The position numbers were made by a program, and so were the translations under genes. DNA of 64,000 nucleotides from Candidatus Hydrogenedentota bacterium (lineage in GTDB: Bacteria > Hydrogenedentota > Hydrogenedentia > Hydrogenedentales > JAGMZX01): assembly GCA_029556545.1 (NCBI GenBank), contig JAKQEQ010000193.1:62001-126000 (forward strand). Reading direction: 5' to 3'. The notes under the pieces were generated by a model. That model was not told the origin of the DNA. It saw only the letters and a list, made by a program, of their open reading frames with translations, and searched no databases. Shown here piece by piece: positions 26,462 through 34,436 of the stretch (the first letter of the stretch is position 1; each line of letters begins with the position of its first letter).

Positions 26462-27790
26462 TCAAATCGCGACACTCTTAAACTGCGGCAGATGCGCCCG
26501 ATTCTTCTTCAGCATCTCCCGCACCATCTTCCTGATCTCCGCCAGCGACAATACCGCCGCCGTCAGCGGGTCATAGGCGCAGGCGTGGAACACCAGCATC
26601 GGGTCCCCCGTCAGCGCCGCCTCGACCGCCATCTCCTCGACCGCGATGCTGACGTTGTTCAGCGCGGCGCACTGCGGCGGCAGCGGCCCCGCGTACATCG
26701 GGTTCAGCCCGCGCTTGTTCGCCAGCACGGGAACCTCGACGCACGCGCCCTCCGGCAGGTTCGGTACGAGCCCCGTATTCGGCACGTTGCCGTTGAATTC
26801 GAAGGTCTCGCCGCCAAGCCGCGCATTGATAATGTACGCCGCGTACTCGTGCCCGCGTTCGAGCGGCATCGGCGCGCCCTGATCGAACCACTCCCTCACT
26901 TCCTTCTTCCACGTCTTCTCGCGCCGCTGATATTCCTTGAGGATATAGGCGTACTCGCCGGGGTTCCAGCCCGTGCTGTGCGTGCAGTACTTCTCGATGA
27001 GGTCCGGACGCTTGCGGAACCACCAGTTGTATTCGCTGTTGTGTCCGCTCGATTCCGTCACGTAGTACCCGAGGTGCAGGAACATCTCGTTCCGCACCTG
27101 CTCCTCGTTGTAAATCTTCTTGTTGCTCTCGATCGCTTTCCGAATCAGCGGAATCGCGTCCCAGCCGTCCCAACGATAGTCGATAAACCACGCCTGATGG
27201 TTGATCCCCGCGCATACGTAGGTGATGCGGTCCATCGGCGCGCCGATCCAGTGCGCCAGCATCCCCGCCGTGCCCTGCACGCTGTGACACAATCCGGTTA
27301 TCTGGAGCTTCGAGACCCGCTGCATCGCCCGGCACAACATCGCCATCGGGTTCGTGTAGTTCAGGAATATCGCGTCCGGACAATACCGCTCCATGTCCCG
27401 GCAGATGGCCACCATCGTCGGGATCGTGCGCAGCGCGCGAAACACGCCGCTCGGGCCGCGCGTGTCGCCCACGTTCGTGTCCACGCCGTACTTCTTCGGA
27501 ATCTCGATATCGTGACGCCACACGCCCACGTCCCCGCACAGGATCGTGCAGCACGCCGCGTCCGCCCCTTTCAGCGCCGTCTTGCGGTCGAGCGTCGCCG
27601 TTACTTTCGCCGGATACTGCCCCCGCTCGATGATCGTCTTCACTGCGCGATACGCGAAATCGAGCCGCTCCGGGTCGATGTCCATCAACGCGATATGCGC
27701 GTCCGCAAGCAGCGGAAACGTCAACAAATCCCGCACCAGCCCGCGCGTGAACCCCAGGCTCCCCGCTCCGATGAACGCCACCTTGGCCAT
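26462..27790 (-). CDS. Glycoside hydrolase family 4 (alpha-galactosidase/alpha-glucosidase-like)
   Basis: A 442-residue NAD- and metal-dependent glycosidase. The Rossmann N-terminus reads [34 protein letters not shown] is the GH4 N-x-x-N-P segment. [10 protein letters not shown] holds the metal-binding cysteine and [11 protein letters not shown] the metal-binding histidine. GH4 cleaves alpha- or beta-glycosides by oxidation-elimination at C3 and works in the cytoplasm; no signal is present. The CHS form and length favour the MelA-type branch. It is the first gene of a probable operon with DUF6807 and the deacetylase, suggesting breakdown of an imported oligosaccharide. Confidence 0.92.
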   Translation of the reverse strand: MAKVAFIGAGSLGFTRGLVRDLLTFPLLADAHIALMDIDPERLDFAYRAVKTIIERGQYPAKVTATLDRKTALKGADAACCTILCGDVGVWRHDIEIPKKYGVDTNVGDTRGPSGVFRALRTIPTMVAICRDMERYCPDAIFLNYTNPMAMLCRAMQRVSKLQITGLCHSVQGTAGMLAHWIGAPMDRITYVCAGINHQAWFIDYRWDGWDAIPLIRKAIESNKKIYNEEQVRNEMFLHLGYYVTESSGHNSEYNWWFRKRPDLIEKYCTHSTGWNPGEYAYILKEYQRREKTWKKEVREWFDQGAPMPLERGHEYAAYIINARLGGETFEFNGNVPNTGLVPNLPEGACVEVPVLANKRGLNPMYAGPLPPQCAALNNVSIAVEEMAVEAALTGDPMLVFHACAYDPLTAAVLSLAEIRKMVREMLKKNRAHLPQFKSVAI

Positions 27791-27971
27791 ACACCGCTCC
27801 TTCCTGTATTTCTTGCCCCCTTCGCGCCTCCGAAGCGCGCTGCATTATCCCCGAGGCCGTCGGCACAGTCAATCTACTGGCGTGGCAGCTACCGATGCGA
27901 CATGATGGCCGACGCCAGCCCTTACCCCCTCATTTCGCAAGTAGAGAATATTGATATTGTAGCCTGTATTG

Positions 27972-28097
27972 TCAATTAAACACCCCTTGTTTCGCGAGCA
28001 AGTCGCGTCGCAAACAGTACGTATCGAGACACAACACGGCCAATTCCTGCAACAATTGCGCGTACTCAGAGGGGGGCGCCTCGTAATTGCCCGACAT
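27972..28097 (-). CDS. Possible 41-residue small protein
   Basis: An open frame of 41 codons (start MSGNYEAPPSEYAQLLQELA) with natural codon choice and an amphipathic helix lies in the AT-richer gap between the GH4 gene and the plus-strand secreted gene. GAGAGG directly abuts the ATG, which is close for a ribosome site. It may be a real small protein or the tail of a lost gene; no family is known to me. Nothing else convincing was seen between 27791 and 28182. Confidence 0.3.
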   Translation of the reverse strand: MSGNYEAPPSEYAQLLQELAVLCLDTYCLRRDLLAKQGVFN

Positions 28098-28182
28098 CCT
28101 CTCGGTGCATCACATCGCGGCAAATGAATAACTCCTACGCCGGTGCGTCCAATTAGGCACGGTAACCTTGGGAGTACACGCC

Positions 28183-28920
28183 ATGAGTAAGTCTTACGTT
28201 CGGTTCGCGGTTGTTACAATCGTTTGTTTGAGCCTCGCCGTCATCACCGTGCCTGCCCAGGCGGACCCCAGAGGTGCGGCGGCCTTCCGCAGCATGTCCA
28301 GGGGCGCGGTCCCCGCGATTCGCGGCGCGTCCGGCTCGGGTCTGCTGCGCACCCCGACGCGCGCCGCCACCCCCTTCTCGCACTCCGGCGGTTCGAGGAT
28401 GTTTAGCCCGGGCAGTTCGCGGGGCGGTCGCGGTTTATCATCCCAAGCCGGTAGCTCCGGTTTGCGTGGCCTGAGCAACCTTCTTGGCGGCGGCTACGGC
28501 AACAATCCGTTCGGATATCCCGGTGGCTACAACCCGTGGGAAGCGCAACGCCGGGCCTCGAAGGATTACGCGGACGCCTACCGGGACGCGGCGATAGCGA
28601 ACGCGGTGGTGGGGCTGGTGGGCGTGCTGGTTAACGCGCACGTGCAGGAGCGCGCCATGCGCACCGCCGTTCCCGTGGCTGCGGCGCCCGTCCAGCCAGC
28701 GGGCTATTACGCGACCCAGCGCACCGTTGTCCGCGAAGGGTACTATGAAAACCGCCAGGTCTGGGTCCCGGAACATCCCGACCCGACGACCGGCGCAGTA
28801 ATCCAAGGCCACCACGAACTGCACCGCGTATGGGTGCCGCCCGTCTATCAGGAGTCCCAGGTCTTTGTTTCCGCGCAGCCGCAGCCGGTTGCGTACACTG
28901 CCGGCGGCATCGGCTACTAG
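28183..28920 (+). CDS. Secreted Gly/Ser-rich envelope protein with tyrosine-tryptophan repeats
   Basis: A 245-residue protein. The signal peptide spans residues 1-28 (VRFAVVTIVCLSLAVITVPAQA). A Ser/Gly/Arg low-complexity part (about 30-125) is followed by a helix (DYADAYRDAAIANAVVGLVG). The C-terminal half has YYENRQVWVPEHPDP and HHELHRVWVPPVYQES, short Y-x-x-x-VWVP repeats found in many small secreted proteins of unknown role. The start at 28183 has GGAG 8 bases upstream; an earlier start at 28168 is weaker. Cell-surface location is inferred. Confidence 0.72.
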   Translation: MSKSYVRFAVVTIVCLSLAVITVPAQADPRGAAAFRSMSRGAVPAIRGASGSGLLRTPTRAATPFSHSGGSRMFSPGSSRGGRGLSSQAGSSGLRGLSNLLGGGYGNNPFGYPGGYNPWEAQRRASKDYADAYRDAAIANAVVGLVGVLVNAHVQERAMRTAVPVAAAPVQPAGYYATQRTVVREGYYENRQVWVPEHPDPTTGAVIQGHHELHRVWVPPVYQESQVFVSAQPQPVAYTAGGIGY

Positions 28921-28976
28921 CGACCATCGTGACGACGGCAGCAAGTGTTGAGGCGCGCCGCGCGCGGAGCAAGGGT

Positions 28977-29003
28977 CCATGCCGTCCATATCGTCTATAT
29001 CGT
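28977..29003. repeat. Degenerate 9-base tandem repeat (CCATATCGT-like), second array
   Basis: CCATGCCGT, CCATATCGT and CTATATCGT follow each other just upstream of the gene at 29048. The units are near-identical to those at 21261-21283, about 7.7 kb away. Confidence 0.55.
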
Positions 29004-29047
29004 CCCCTGAGACGCGCCGTCAACGTGGAACAAGGAGAACCCGGAAC

Positions 29048-29647
29048 ATGCCCGCCAGGAGCATCCTGCCGAAAACCGGCGAACCGAGGCTCTCGACGGA
29101 AGAACTTGAACAACTGCTCGAACCGTTCGCCCTGGACCGAACCCGTCACCCCCTCATCGTCGTCGGTATACGGGGCTACTACCGAGACTTGATGGGCGCG
29201 CCCGGGGTGAACGACCGCGGCATCTACGACGATGCCCTGTTCATTCACGCCCCCAGCGTGTTCGCCGCCTACAACGGCAATACGGACCCCTCGCAGCATC
29301 GACCCGGCCACGGCTCGGGCGCGGCTCGGGGCATGGCCTCCCTCAAGCCGGGCGCGTGGTTCGTGCATCGCTTCGACCTGCACCGCGGCAAATATCTCGC
29401 CCTCTGCCAGCGTTCCGGCCCCGTCACGGTTATTCGCGACGGCAACCCGCCCTACGAGGACACCGGCTACTTCGGCATCAACATCCATCGCGGTTCCTAC
29501 ACCAAGACCTCGAGCGAAGGCTGTCAGACCATCCACCCCGACCAGTGGCCCAGCTTCATCGCCCTCGCCGAAGACCATGCAAGGCGCTGCCACGGCCCCC
29601 GCTGGAAGAACACGACGATCCCATACGTCCTTCTGGAAAGACAATAG
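29048..29647 (+). CDS. Hypothetical protein with L,D-transpeptidase-like His...Ser-x-Gly-Cys motif
   Basis: A 199-residue protein without a clear signal peptide. The segment GYFGINIHRGSYTKTSSEGC, followed by QTIHPDQW, resembles the YkuD catalytic signature (H-x-G, S-x-G-C). ALFIHAPSVFAAYNGNTDPS and FDLHRGKYLALCQRSGPVTV look like strands of a compact beta fold. It may be a peptidoglycan-acting or phage-lysis-type enzyme (inference). The start is set at MPARSILPKTGE with AAGGAG upstream; the frame is open 23 codons further through the 9-mer repeat, encoding a Ser-Ile run that is unlikely to be translated. Confidence 0.65.
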   Translation: MPARSILPKTGEPRLSTEELEQLLEPFALDRTRHPLIVVGIRGYYRDLMGAPGVNDRGIYDDALFIHAPSVFAAYNGNTDPSQHRPGHGSGAARGMASLKPGAWFVHRFDLHRGKYLALCQRSGPVTVIRDGNPPYEDTGYFGINIHRGSYTKTSSEGCQTIHPDQWPSFIALAEDHARRCHGPRWKNTTIPYVLLERQ

Positions 29648-29750
29648 GCCGCAACCGCTTTCCGCGGCTACAACTCGCTAGGTGGACGATACAGCCTGCA
29701 AGGACGTACGGAACGTCCCCCTTGCGTTGGCCGCGGGGACAGCGGCACAA

Positions 29751-29771
29751 GCGCGCCCCAACGCGGCGCGC
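29751..29771. terminator. Hairpin between convergent genes
   Basis: GCGCGCC (29751-29757) and GGCGCGC (29765-29771) form a perfect 7-base stem with a 7-base loop. It lies 104 bases after the plus-strand stop and touches the stop codon of the minus-strand DUF2283 gene. There is no U-run, so a terminator role is only plausible. Confidence 0.35.
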
Positions 29772-30007
29772 TATTCATGACTGTCAGAGACCGCGTGCAA
29801 CCGCTCGAGCAACCTCGCGCGCACGCCGAGGATAGTCAGTCCGACGACCTCCCGCCGCGGCTCGTCGTATCGCAGAATAACGCCTTCGCCGATGTCGATG
29901 CCCACCGCCGGAGCCGCTTCGCCAACCGTCAGGTACAGCACATCGGCTTCCTCGTCATATTCCCAGTCGATACGTTCGGGGTGCTCCAATATCCTCACCG
30001 TTTCCAT
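29771..30007 (-). CDS. DUF2283 family protein (antitoxin-like partner)
   Basis: A 78-residue protein. WEYDEEADVLYLTVGE, GIDIGEGVILRYDEPRREVV and GLTILGVRARLLERL are the full DUF2283 pattern. The family is small, widespread and of uncertain function; it is commonly found beside a small toxin-like ORF. Its ATG at 30005-30007 overlaps the end of the upstream reading frame (TGA at 29995-29997), a translational-coupling arrangement typical of toxin-antitoxin pairs. Confidence 0.8.
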   Translation of the reverse strand: METVRILEHPERIDWEYDEEADVLYLTVGEAAPAVGIDIGEGVILRYDEPRREVVGLTILGVRARLLERLHAVSDSHE

Positions 30008-30306
30008 AACACCTCTCTTCTGCCCGACGGCCGGTTCGTAAAATAAGCCGTCATAATGAATCCATCGTCAACGCTGACTTACCGGTACGCGACAACCAGA
30101 TACTTGGACGTTAGCGGGGTTTCCGGATAGTGTCGTACCGCAAGTAGCTCGCCGAAATCGCCATTCTGAATATAATCCGGGGATTCCACCGTTTCCAGTA
30201 CGCGTTCCCGTTGCGTGGCCATTTCCGGATGCCGATTCCGGATATGGTTCCACCGTTCCATAGTGAGCCGGATTGGAGTTCTATTGCGCGAGAATACGAC
30301 GAGCAT
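29995..30306 (-). pseudogene. Toxin-like gene (R-L-T-x-E-R-W-x-H-I family) interrupted by an in-frame TAA
   Basis: Codons 1-75 encode a protein with PIRLTMERWNHIRNRHPEM and GELLAVRHYPETP, the pattern of small putative toxins (DUF4258-like or similar) found beside DUF2283. Codon 76 (30079-30081) is TAA. In the same frame the next codons read VSVDDGFIMTAYFTNRPSGR and REVLWKR before TGA, the normal conserved C-terminus of this family (DGF-I-TAYFT). A single GAA to TAA change would therefore explain the stop. No frameshift is present, so the product is a 75-residue truncated protein unless the stop is read through. Confidence 0.65.
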
Positions 30307-30520
30307 GAGACCTCGGTGCTGACCAACACAGCAGTCCGCTCATGTGCTCGACGATAGACAGAGCAGCATTGTATCACAAACCGCGAACGGCCGGGCGGTT
30401 CACAGCCGCCGTCGCAGCTTGAACTCGGCGTCGCTTCTGTTGCAGCCTTCACCTCGAGGGAATCATCACGGATTCCCTGGTGTGCGAACCGCGCTACGGC
30501 AAAGGAACCGACGTCCAAGC

Positions 30521-31414
30521 ATGCAAACAGTCCTAGGCGCATTTACGACATTGTTGTTCCTTCCCTACATGGGCTGGGGCATATACAATCTGCGCCGCCG
30601 CTTTCGCTTCCACGACGAGACACATCCCCTCATCGAGACCGCAACGCTGGTCCTGGTGTTCGCCTATCTGGCGGTGGAAATTCGCGTGCTTGAAACGTGG
30701 TTCGAGCGCGCGCCCGGGTACGTCATTTTCGCGGTGCTCGGCCTCGTCGTTTCCGCCGCCGCGCTCTACGGGCACATGGCCGTGTCGCTCCTGTCCTGGC
30801 TGATTGTCGACTTCATGATGCCCGGCCACCAGGGGAATCCCGAGCACCCGCGTATGGGTCCGGAGGAAGCGCTCGAACGCGAGAAGGATTACGCAGGCGC
30901 GCTCGACGGCTATCTCGTGCTGGCCCGCATCTATCCGCGCAATACCGAGATACCGATGCGAATCGTGAGTAACCTCCTGCGCCTCGACCGCGCCCGCGAA
31001 GCGCCTTCCTGGCTCGAACGGGCGCTGGCGTGTTGCGCAGACGACGATGCCGCCGCGGGCATCGTTACGCGACTGTGCGAGGTGTACGAGCACCACCTGG
31101 ACGACCCCGGGCGAGCCCGCGCCGCGCTCGATGCGTTTCTCGAAGGGAATCCCCGCGTCAAAGACCGGGACGCCTTACGCGAGCGCCTGGACCGTATCGG
31201 CGCTCAGGGCGCCCGCGTCGAGCGCCGCGTGACGCTGATGCCGCTTGCGGAGGCCCCGCTCGAGGAACCGCCGCCCGAGAAGTCGGTCGAGAAACCGCGC
31301 GGGCGCGCCAGACTCGACATCGCCCCCTTGGCGCAATGCCCCCTTGCCCCGGAAGACGACCAGTCCCAAGATGCGCCCACGGCGGAGAAAGGCCGTCCGG
31401 ACGTGCCCGACTAG
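30521..31414 (+). CDS. Membrane protein with C-terminal TPR-like region
   Basis: A 297-residue protein. Three hydrophobic segments occupy about residues 5-25 (FTTLLFLPYMGWGIYNL), 40-55 and 65-105 (VIFAVLGLVVSAAALYGHM and VSLLSWLIVDFMM). The soluble part (110-210) contains ALEREKDYAGALDGYLVLAR and LRLDRAREAPSWLERAL, a TPR-like helical arrangement. The end is Pro/Glu-rich and probably disordered. The start MQTVLGAFTT at 30521 gives a clean first membrane segment; the frame upstream is not hydrophobic. Function unknown; similar proteins may serve as scaffold components in the inner membrane. Confidence 0.7.
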   Translation: MQTVLGAFTTLLFLPYMGWGIYNLRRRFRFHDETHPLIETATLVLVFAYLAVEIRVLETWFERAPGYVIFAVLGLVVSAAALYGHMAVSLLSWLIVDFMMPGHQGNPEHPRMGPEEALEREKDYAGALDGYLVLARIYPRNTEIPMRIVSNLLRLDRAREAPSWLERALACCADDDAAAGIVTRLCEVYEHHLDDPGRARAALDAFLEGNPRVKDRDALRERLDRIGAQGARVERRVTLMPLAEAPLEEPPPEKSVEKPRGRARLDIAPLAQCPLAPEDDQSQDAPTAEKGRPDVPD

Positions 31415-31440
31415 CCGTCATGGCCCCTGGAACCGGTTCG

Positions 31441-31866
31441 CTATTCCTCCTCGATCGTATCGCCAAATCGCGTCGGCAGGATGAGCCGCACGCCCCCGGC
31501 CTCGCGCGCGGCATCCATCGCCGTTATGATCGCTTGAAACGGAGCCGCCTCGTCCCCTTGCAGGATGATCGTCGCGTCCGGCTCCCGCGCGAGTAGTTCT
31601 CGCAGCATCGCGCGCAGTGACGCCGTGTCCACCGGCCGTCCTTCCCAGAAAATGGCCCCGGACCCGTCGACGACAATCTCGTAGGGCGCGTGTTCCTGCT
31701 CGACGCCGGTCACCGCGCGCGGCAAGAGAATATCGAGCCCGATGTGCGACCGGAAAGTGGACGACACGGTAAAGAAGATGATCAGAATAAACATGACGTC
31801 GATGAGCGGCGTAATGTTGATGCCCGGCCGCCGCCTTACCCGTCGCGACTGGAACGGTCCATCCAC
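31441..31866 (-). CDS. exbD: ExbD/TolR family proton-channel-coupled protein
   Basis: A 141-residue inner-membrane protein. INITPLIDVMFILIIFF has the conserved transmembrane aspartate (PLIDV) that, with ExbB/TolQ, uses the proton gradient to energise outer-membrane transport or envelope constriction. The periplasmic domain has EIVVDGSGAIFWEGRPVD, ATIILQGDEAAPFQAIITAM and GVRLILPT. No ExbB/TolQ or TonB gene is within view, so it is orphaned here. It converges with the TPR membrane gene, 26 bases apart. Confidence 0.9.
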   Translation of the reverse strand: MDGPFQSRRVRRRPGINITPLIDVMFILIIFFTVSSTFRSHIGLDILLPRAVTGVEQEHAPYEIVVDGSGAIFWEGRPVDTASLRAMLRELLAREPDATIILQGDEAAPFQAIITAMDAAREAGGVRLILPTRFGDTIEEE

Positions 31867-32079
31867 GAGCGCATCTCCTTATCGGAAGACCTGTATGGCC
31901 CGGACTCCTAAATCCTTTATCCACAGCATATTAGGTCATTTACCGCTCCTTCGGCAACCTATTCCGGGCAGCCGGCGCCATAACGCGAAATTTGCACAAA
32001 TGCAGGGGTCTAAGGTACACTTGGAACGGGTTCCGATAGCGTGTTTCCTGGATTGTCAGAGTGTATCCGGGGGTGTAGC

Positions 32080-33000
32080 GTGAAGACATGGCGAGTTTGT
32101 GTAGCGGACGACGACGTTGACGCCGCGTCCGTCCTAGTTGAAGGTCTACTGGCCAACAACTACGAGGCCCAAGCGGTGTACTCCGGCGAGGCCGCCCTCG
32201 AGGCGTGCCGGGCCGGCGAAGTGGACCTTATCCTCCTCGACGTGGCGATGCCCGACGTCGACGGCTTCTCTGTTTGTAAGCAACTGAAAGAAGACCCGCG
32301 CACGCGCGACATCGCCGTGGTTTTCGTCACGGTGCACGGTTCCGAGGAAAACGTGCGGCGCGGCTTCGAACTGGGCGCGGCCGACTACGTGACTAAACCG
32401 TACAACCTGCCCTTCGTCATGCTCCGCATCGAGTCGGTCATGCGAACGCGACAAGTGAACGACGTCTTGCGCAGCAACCCCGAACCGATATTCGATCCGG
32501 CCTACACGGATTATCTCACCGGCCTGCGCAACCGCCGGTATCTTCTCGAACGCCTTCAGGAGGAAGTCGAAAAGGCCCAGCGGTACAATCACCCAGTCTC
32601 GTGCGTGGTGGTCGAGGTTGACGAGTTGCACGCGGTCGAAGAAGACCAGGGTACGGCATCCATCGACGACATCCTCGCCGAACTGGCCTTGGCCTTGCGC
32701 AACGCTTCCCGCAACTACGACGTCCTCGCCCGTTACGACGGCGCGATTTTTGCCGCCGTGTTGCCCCACTCGCCGCTGAGCGAAGCCTTGTGTTACGCGC
32801 GGAAGATTCTGCGCGAGATCGAAGCGGTGACCTTCAACGACCCCTGTTTCCCGACCCAGGCGGGCGTGAGCATCGGTGTCGTCACCTGCCGCAACAGCAA
32901 GGCCGCCGGCGCCGAACAAGTCCTCGGCGAGGCCATGAAAAATCTGCTGCGGGCGAAAAGCCGCCGGGAACCCATCGTAGCCGTCGACCTCAACGACTGA
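32080..33000 (+). CDS. Response regulator with degenerate GGDEF domain
   Basis: A 306-residue two-domain protein. The receiver domain (about 1-120) has the acidic pair ADDD, the phospho-acceptor in LILLDVAMPDVDGF and the Lys in VTKPYNLPF. The second domain (about 145-300) starts with DYLTGLRNRRYLLERLQEE, the diguanylate-cyclase lead-in, but the GGDEF signature is replaced by RYDGAIFAAVLP, so c-di-GMP synthesis is unlikely. It may act as a c-di-GMP sensor or a plain output module. The start is GTG 32080 with GGGGGTG upstream; an alternative GTG at 32041 adds 13 residues. No partner histidine kinase is adjacent. Confidence 0.85.
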   Translation: MKTWRVCVADDDVDAASVLVEGLLANNYEAQAVYSGEAALEACRAGEVDLILLDVAMPDVDGFSVCKQLKEDPRTRDIAVVFVTVHGSEENVRRGFELGAADYVTKPYNLPFVMLRIESVMRTRQVNDVLRSNPEPIFDPAYTDYLTGLRNRRYLLERLQEEVEKAQRYNHPVSCVVVEVDELHAVEEDQGTASIDDILAELALALRNASRNYDVLARYDGAIFAAVLPHSPLSEALCYARKILREIEAVTFNDPCFPTQAGVSIGVVTCRNSKAAGAEQVLGEAMKNLLRAKSRREPIVAVDLND

Positions 33001-33013
33001 TCCCCGCCCCCTT

Positions 33014-33059
33014 CTCGTGCTCGTGCTCGTGCTCGTACTCGTACTCGTACTCGTACTCG
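33014..33059. repeat. Hexamer microsatellite (CTCGTG)3(CTCGTA)4
   Basis: Three CTCGTG units are followed by four CTCGTA units and a partial CTCG, filling most of the 75-base gap between two convergent genes. The block structure of two sub-variants mirrors the array at 26407-26448. Confidence 0.88.
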
Positions 33060-33075
33060 CCGCCTACGTACAATA

Positions 33076-34299
33076 CTATACTCCTGCGGCCCCCCCAACC
33101 TCCGCCACGCACCCTTCCCGAGCGCGCAAGAGACGCTCGATGTGATCGCTGCGCTGTTCGAGCCGGCGACGCCAGGAGTTCTGTTCCGCCACCGTCCGCC
33201 GCGCCGCTTGACGTTCCGGATTGTCCTCGGCAAGCGCCCGGTCCGTCATCGTCACGAACTCGTCATGCGCCTCCGCGAAATAGACGACCTCCTCAAGATG
33301 CAGGCACTCGGGTAGACGCGGGCATACCACGGGCTTGCTCCCCGCGAGATACTCCTGAATCTTCATGGGGTAAATGCCCTTTGTGGCCTCGTTGATGGCA
33401 TAAGGCACCAGGGCTGCGTCCATGCCCTTCAGGTAGGCGGGCATATCCTCGAGGGGGCGATTGCCCATGAGATGCACGTTCGGGAAGCGCTCGAGCGGCG
33501 TGAAATCCACGACGCCGCGAACCGGTCCCAGCAGCGCGATCGACCATTGCGGCCGGAGCGCCGCCATCCGCGCGATCAGCCCCACGTCGAATCGATACCG
33601 ATCAATCACGCAAATGGCCCCGATGATCGGGTGCGGCAGACGCGCAATGTCCCGCGGGGCGGCAAGGGCCGGATCGTTGGCCTTCGAGTAATGGGCCACG
33701 TCCCCCGCGGGCAGGACCACGTGGGTCTCCGGGCAAAGCCCTTCGCGCCGCGCGCGCATGTGCTGCGAGAACACGAAGACGATGTCGGCGGAAGCCGCAA
33801 GGCGGCGGTCCATCCAGTCCACGAGCCTGCGGCCCGCGCGGTCCTCGAGATAATTGGCCCACTCGTCGCAAATGTCATGGACGCTGAGCGCGCGCGGAAT
33901 GAATGGGGCCGCGCCGCCGTGAATGGGGGAGAAGTTCCAGAGAATCGGGTCCTTGAAACCCAGGCGGTGCGCCTGTTCCCGAACCATGCGCGCCAGAAAG
34001 TAGCCGTTGACGCGAAGCGTGCGCCGGGCCACCGGAAAAGGTACCTGCCCGATGGGCAGGAAACGATGCGGCGGATGGAAGACAAATAAGTTCGGGGCCC
34101 CCTCTTGGAGCGGCTTCCCGCTCCACGCGCCCGCCCCTTGCGAGTCCACCCCTTTCAAAAAACGGAGAAACGACCGCGGCATGTCGACATAGAGGACGCG
34201 ATTCGTCTGGGCAAGCAGTTTAGACAAATGCTGCGGCGTACTCTTGACCGCGTGCCAGTCGGCGTAAGTGAAAACGATGATGTCGCGACCTTGAAGCAT
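33076..34299 (-). CDS. Glycosyltransferase, GT-B fold (TuaH-like)
   Basis: A 407-residue cytoplasmic protein. DIIVFTYADWHAVKSTPQHL and NRVLYVDMPRSFLRFLK match the N-terminal domain of TuaH/WcaK-like glycosyltransferases. The C-terminal Rossmann half has PIIGAICVIDRYRFDVGLI, NVHLMGNRPLEDMPAYLKG and GIYPMKIQEYLAGSKPVVC, the last being the nucleotide-sugar binding GT4-type E-x-x-A segment. It likely adds a sugar to a cell-surface glycan. The start is MLQGRD at 34299; the frame extends 22 residues upstream without a family match. No other glycan cluster genes are adjacent. Confidence 0.85.
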   Translation of the reverse strand: MLQGRDIIVFTYADWHAVKSTPQHLSKLLAQTNRVLYVDMPRSFLRFLKGVDSQGAGAWSGKPLQEGAPNLFVFHPPHRFLPIGQVPFPVARRTLRVNGYFLARMVREQAHRLGFKDPILWNFSPIHGGAAPFIPRALSVHDICDEWANYLEDRAGRRLVDWMDRRLAASADIVFVFSQHMRARREGLCPETHVVLPAGDVAHYSKANDPALAAPRDIARLPHPIIGAICVIDRYRFDVGLIARMAALRPQWSIALLGPVRGVVDFTPLERFPNVHLMGNRPLEDMPAYLKGMDAALVPYAINEATKGIYPMKIQEYLAGSKPVVCPRLPECLHLEEVVYFAEAHDEFVTMTDRALAEDNPERQAARRTVAEQNSWRRRLEQRSDHIERLLRAREGCVAEVGGAAGV

Positions 34300-34436
34300 C
34301 CCAGAACACTGCTGTTGCACCGATCCCGGCCACGGCGCGTCCCGCAGTTCACATGGGCCGGGCACGGAGGGCGCGGATTCCCGAATGCGGCGGATTCTAC
34401 ATTAATGCCGTTGCGAGAACACAATCGCCCGCTTCC

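Noticed and set aside
26083-26475. Minus-strand frame with an Asn-Glu run (DYDYENENENE)
   Set aside because: The run is the hexamer microsatellite read in one frame; the rest overlaps the DUF6807 gene out of frame.
30111-30542. 144-codon minus-strand frame across the toxin-like gene
   Set aside because: Different frame from the conserved R-L-T-x-E-R-W protein, no domain, and it runs through the upstream region of the gene at 30521.
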